Assembly: GCA_964426135.1 (NCBI GenBank)
Contig: CAYRPN010000135.1
Coordinates: 1 to 15,516 of the forward strand
Direction: 5' to 3'
From: CAYRPN01 sp964426135
GTDB taxonomy: Bacteria > Planctomycetota > Phycisphaerae > Phycisphaerales > Phycisphaeraceae
Length of the DNA: 15,516 nt
Part shown: positions 14,499 to 15,516 of the stretch, piece after piece
Position numbering within the stretch: the stretch's first letter is position 1
How the letters are laid out: each line of letters opens with the position of its first letter
Translations under genes and position numbers: made by a program
The notes under the pieces: generated by a model
Told to the model about the DNA's origin: nothing
Seen by the model: only the letters and a program-made list of their open reading frames with translations
The model's database searches: none

Positions 14499-14527
14499 AG
14501 AATAGTGGACGGCGCCGCACGCGGCAA
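14499..14527 (-). promoter_or_regulatory. Promoter of the DUF6056-like gene (leaderless)
   Basis: On the minus strand TTGCCG (14522-14527, 4/6 to the -35 consensus) is 17 nt upstream of TATTCT (14499-14504, 4/6 to the -10 consensus), which ends 7 nt before the ATG. Transcription would start at or next to the start codon, in line with the missing Shine-Dalgarno sequence. Confidence 0.45.
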
Positions 14528-14575
14528 ACGCCACTTGTGCCGGCACTTTGTCCCTGCTAAAAGGACAGTGTCTTC

Positions 14576-15340
14576 ATGGAATCCGAATCGCTGAGCAACC
14601 TGCTTCCGTTCAGTCGGCGCCTGCGTTACGCGCTGACGCCGAAGAAGCTCTATGCCCGCTACCGCGCCTGGCGAGACATGCGTCGCTATGAGCCGGAGCT
14701 GCGCATGCTTGCGTCGCTGGTGGATCCGAATCGCAACGCCATCGACGGCGGTGCGCACCGCGGCACGTACTGTTTCTTTCTTTCGAGATTGTGCAAAGAG
14801 GTGTACGCGTTCGAGCCGAATCCGATCGTGCGCGAGTATCTCGCCAAGGTCGTGGCCAAGAACGTGAAAGTCTCCGACGCCGCACTCTCCAACGAGGCCG
14901 GCGAGGCGACCTTCACGGTGCCCAAGGCCGAGAAGGGCGGTTACCGCAACACGGATGGCACGCTGGAGGCCGGCGTGTATCAGGCGGACGCGCTCTCGTT
15001 CAAGGTGCCCATCGTCCGCCTCGATGACCTGAACCTGCGCGACATCGGTTTCATGAAGCTCGACGTGGAAGGCCACGAACTGGCCGCGATTGAGGGCGCC
15101 AAGGAGATCATCAAACGCGACCGGCCAGTGCTGCTCGTCGAACTGATGGTGCGGCTGTCGGGCAAGCCCATCGCCGAGTCCGTCGCCGCGATCGAAGCCT
15201 ACGGCTACCGTTGCATGGCGATGCTCGGGTTTCGCCTGCTCGATTATCGCGTGCTCGATTCGGAAATGGCCAAGCCGCACCAGCCTGACGATCCTGCGTT
15301 CCGCCGCGGGCACAATTTCATTTTCTTTCCAACGTCGTGA
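14576..15340 (+). CDS. FkbM family methyltransferase
   Basis: SAM-dependent O-methyltransferase of the FkbM type, 254 residues. AIDGGAHRGTYCFFLSRL (54-71) is the SAM-binding motif I, with VYAFEPNP (77-84) as the acidic motif II. FMKLDVEGHELAAIEGA (159-175) is the family's diagnostic segment, and PVLLVELM (184-191) follows. Members often methylate sugars of surface polysaccharides or glycolipids; the substrate here is not known. Residues 1-45 are a basic, helical N-terminal extension. The Shine-Dalgarno AAAAGGA (14559-14565) lies 10 nt before the ATG. It is transcribed divergently from the DUF6056-like gene across 84 nt, which suggests but does not prove a joint role in glycan assembly. Confidence 0.92.
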   Translation: MESESLSNLLPFSRRLRYALTPKKLYARYRAWRDMRRYEPELRMLASLVDPNRNAIDGGAHRGTYCFFLSRLCKEVYAFEPNPIVREYLAKVVAKNVKVSDAALSNEAGEATFTVPKAEKGGYRNTDGTLEAGVYQADALSFKVPIVRLDDLNLRDIGFMKLDVEGHELAAIEGAKEIIKRDRPVLLVELMVRLSGKPIAESVAAIEAYGYRCMAMLGFRLLDYRVLDSEMAKPHQPDDPAFRRGHNFIFFPTS

Positions 15341-15388
15341 GTGCGACATGCGGCGCGGGCAGCGAAGTATGCCCTTGCGCGATTTTGT

Positions 15389-15409
15389 TTAGCGACGGGG
15401 CTTGCCCCG
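15389..15409 (+). repeat. TTAG-head palindrome, family A, left copy
   Basis: TTAGCGA followed by the hairpin CGGGGC-TT-GCCCCG. It is the exact reverse complement of 15442-15462 and of 2093-2113. It begins 48 nt after the FkbM stop and is the left half of a head-out pair. Confidence 0.88.
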
Positions 15410-15441
15410 GTCCGACGGACAACCATGCACGCACCTCAGCG

Positions 15442-15462
15442 CGGGGCAAGCCCCGTCGCTAA
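15442..15462 (-). repeat. TTAG-head palindrome, family A, right copy
   Basis: Right half of the head-out pair with 15389-15409, separated by 32 nt. It is identical over 21 nt to the single copy at 2093-2113, more than 13 kb away. Confidence 0.88.
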
Positions 15463-15491
15463 GGAGCCGCGCAGGATCAACATCGCATGTG

Positions 15492-15512
15492 GGACGACTT
15501 TCCAAGTCGTCC
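15492..15512. repeat. Perfect 9-bp hairpin of a different type
   Basis: GGACGACTT (15492-15500), loop TCC, AAGTCGTCC (15504-15512). It has no TTAG head and no T-run. It is either a separate palindromic repeat family or a hairpin belonging to whatever follows beyond the window end. Confidence 0.6.
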
Positions 15513-15516
15513 GGCT

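Noticed and set aside
14535..14563. Sigma-70-like (TTGTGC/TAAAAG) or sigma-54-like (GGCAC...TGC) promoter for the FkbM gene
   Set aside because: The TAAAAG box overlaps the Shine-Dalgarno sequence, so the mRNA would lose it. In the sigma-54 reading the GG-to-GC distance is 2 nt too long.
14492..15349. Upstream extension of the DUF6056-like frame
   Set aside because: It is antisense to the whole FkbM methyltransferase and hydrophilic, and a promoter-like pair lies just before the ATG at 14491.
15487..15516. Open frame starting at ATG 15487 and running off the window
   Set aside because: Its only ten codons lie in the perfect hairpin 15492-15512, and the nearest Shine-Dalgarno-like bases are poorly spaced.
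1..15516. CRISPR array, transposase or prophage genes
   Set aside because: No regularly spaced direct repeats and no transposase, integrase or phage structural motifs were found in either strand.

Overview
The window is GC-rich bacterial chromosome, most likely from a member of the Planctomycetota. The main clue is a twin-arginine-exported DUF1501 protein, a family strongly expanded in Planctomycetota and their relatives. It is accompanied by a large S41/PDZ protease with a long charged N-terminal region and a dispersed population of GC-rich palindromes in intergenic DNA. No rRNA, tRNA, CRISPR array or insertion-sequence transposase is visible. Class-level placement is not possible from this stretch.

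Layout. 1-600: a compact type II toxin-antitoxin pair (RelE/ParE-superfamily toxin) whose genes overlap as ATGA. 600-2084 (+): the DUF1501 protein, starting only 23 nt after the toxin stop. 2085-2179: convergent gap with a palindromic repeat and an intrinsic terminator. 2180-4426 (-): signal-peptide S41 processing peptidase. 4612-5109 (-): transcription antitermination factor NusB. 5110-5546: divergent intergenic region carrying an inverted pair of palindromic repeats. 5547-6887 (+): UPF0104/LPG-synthase-TM-like integral membrane protein. 6888-7458: 571 nt without a gene, holding a strong intrinsic terminator and a possible structured RNA or attenuator. 7459-12935 (+): a pilus/secretion assembly operon in the order pilM - (repeat pair) - pilN - pilO - pilP/gspC-like - pilB/gspE-like. 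12974-14491 (-): multi-spanning DUF6056-like (GT-C-like) membrane protein, convergent with pilB. 14576-15340 (+): FkbM-type methyltransferase, divergent from it. 15341-15516: more palindromic repeats.

How the genes work together. PilM (cytoplasmic actin-like ring), PilN and PilO (bitopic coiled-coil proteins) and the PilP/GspC-like protein form the inner-membrane alignment complex. PilB/GspE is the hexameric extension ATPase that drives it. The secretin, the PilC/GspF platform protein, the pilins and PilT are not in the window, so the machine must be completed elsewhere. The DUF6056-like protein and the FkbM methyltransferase share a short divergent intergenic region and may both act on surface glycans.

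Most unusual signal. At least eight short palindromes share the layout 5'-TTAG + GC-rich hairpin. They fall into three stem-sequence families and occur three times as head-out inverted pairs (5175-5339, 8691-8775, 15389-15462). One further copy lies in frame inside the DUF6056-like gene. This looks like a REP/BIME-type system, probably mobilised by a RAYT (Y1/IS200-like) transposase encoded elsewhere. A second pattern is that three genes without a Shine-Dalgarno sequence (antitoxin, nusB, DUF6056-like) have a TANNNT -10-like box 6-7 nt before their start codon, which suggests leaderless mRNAs.
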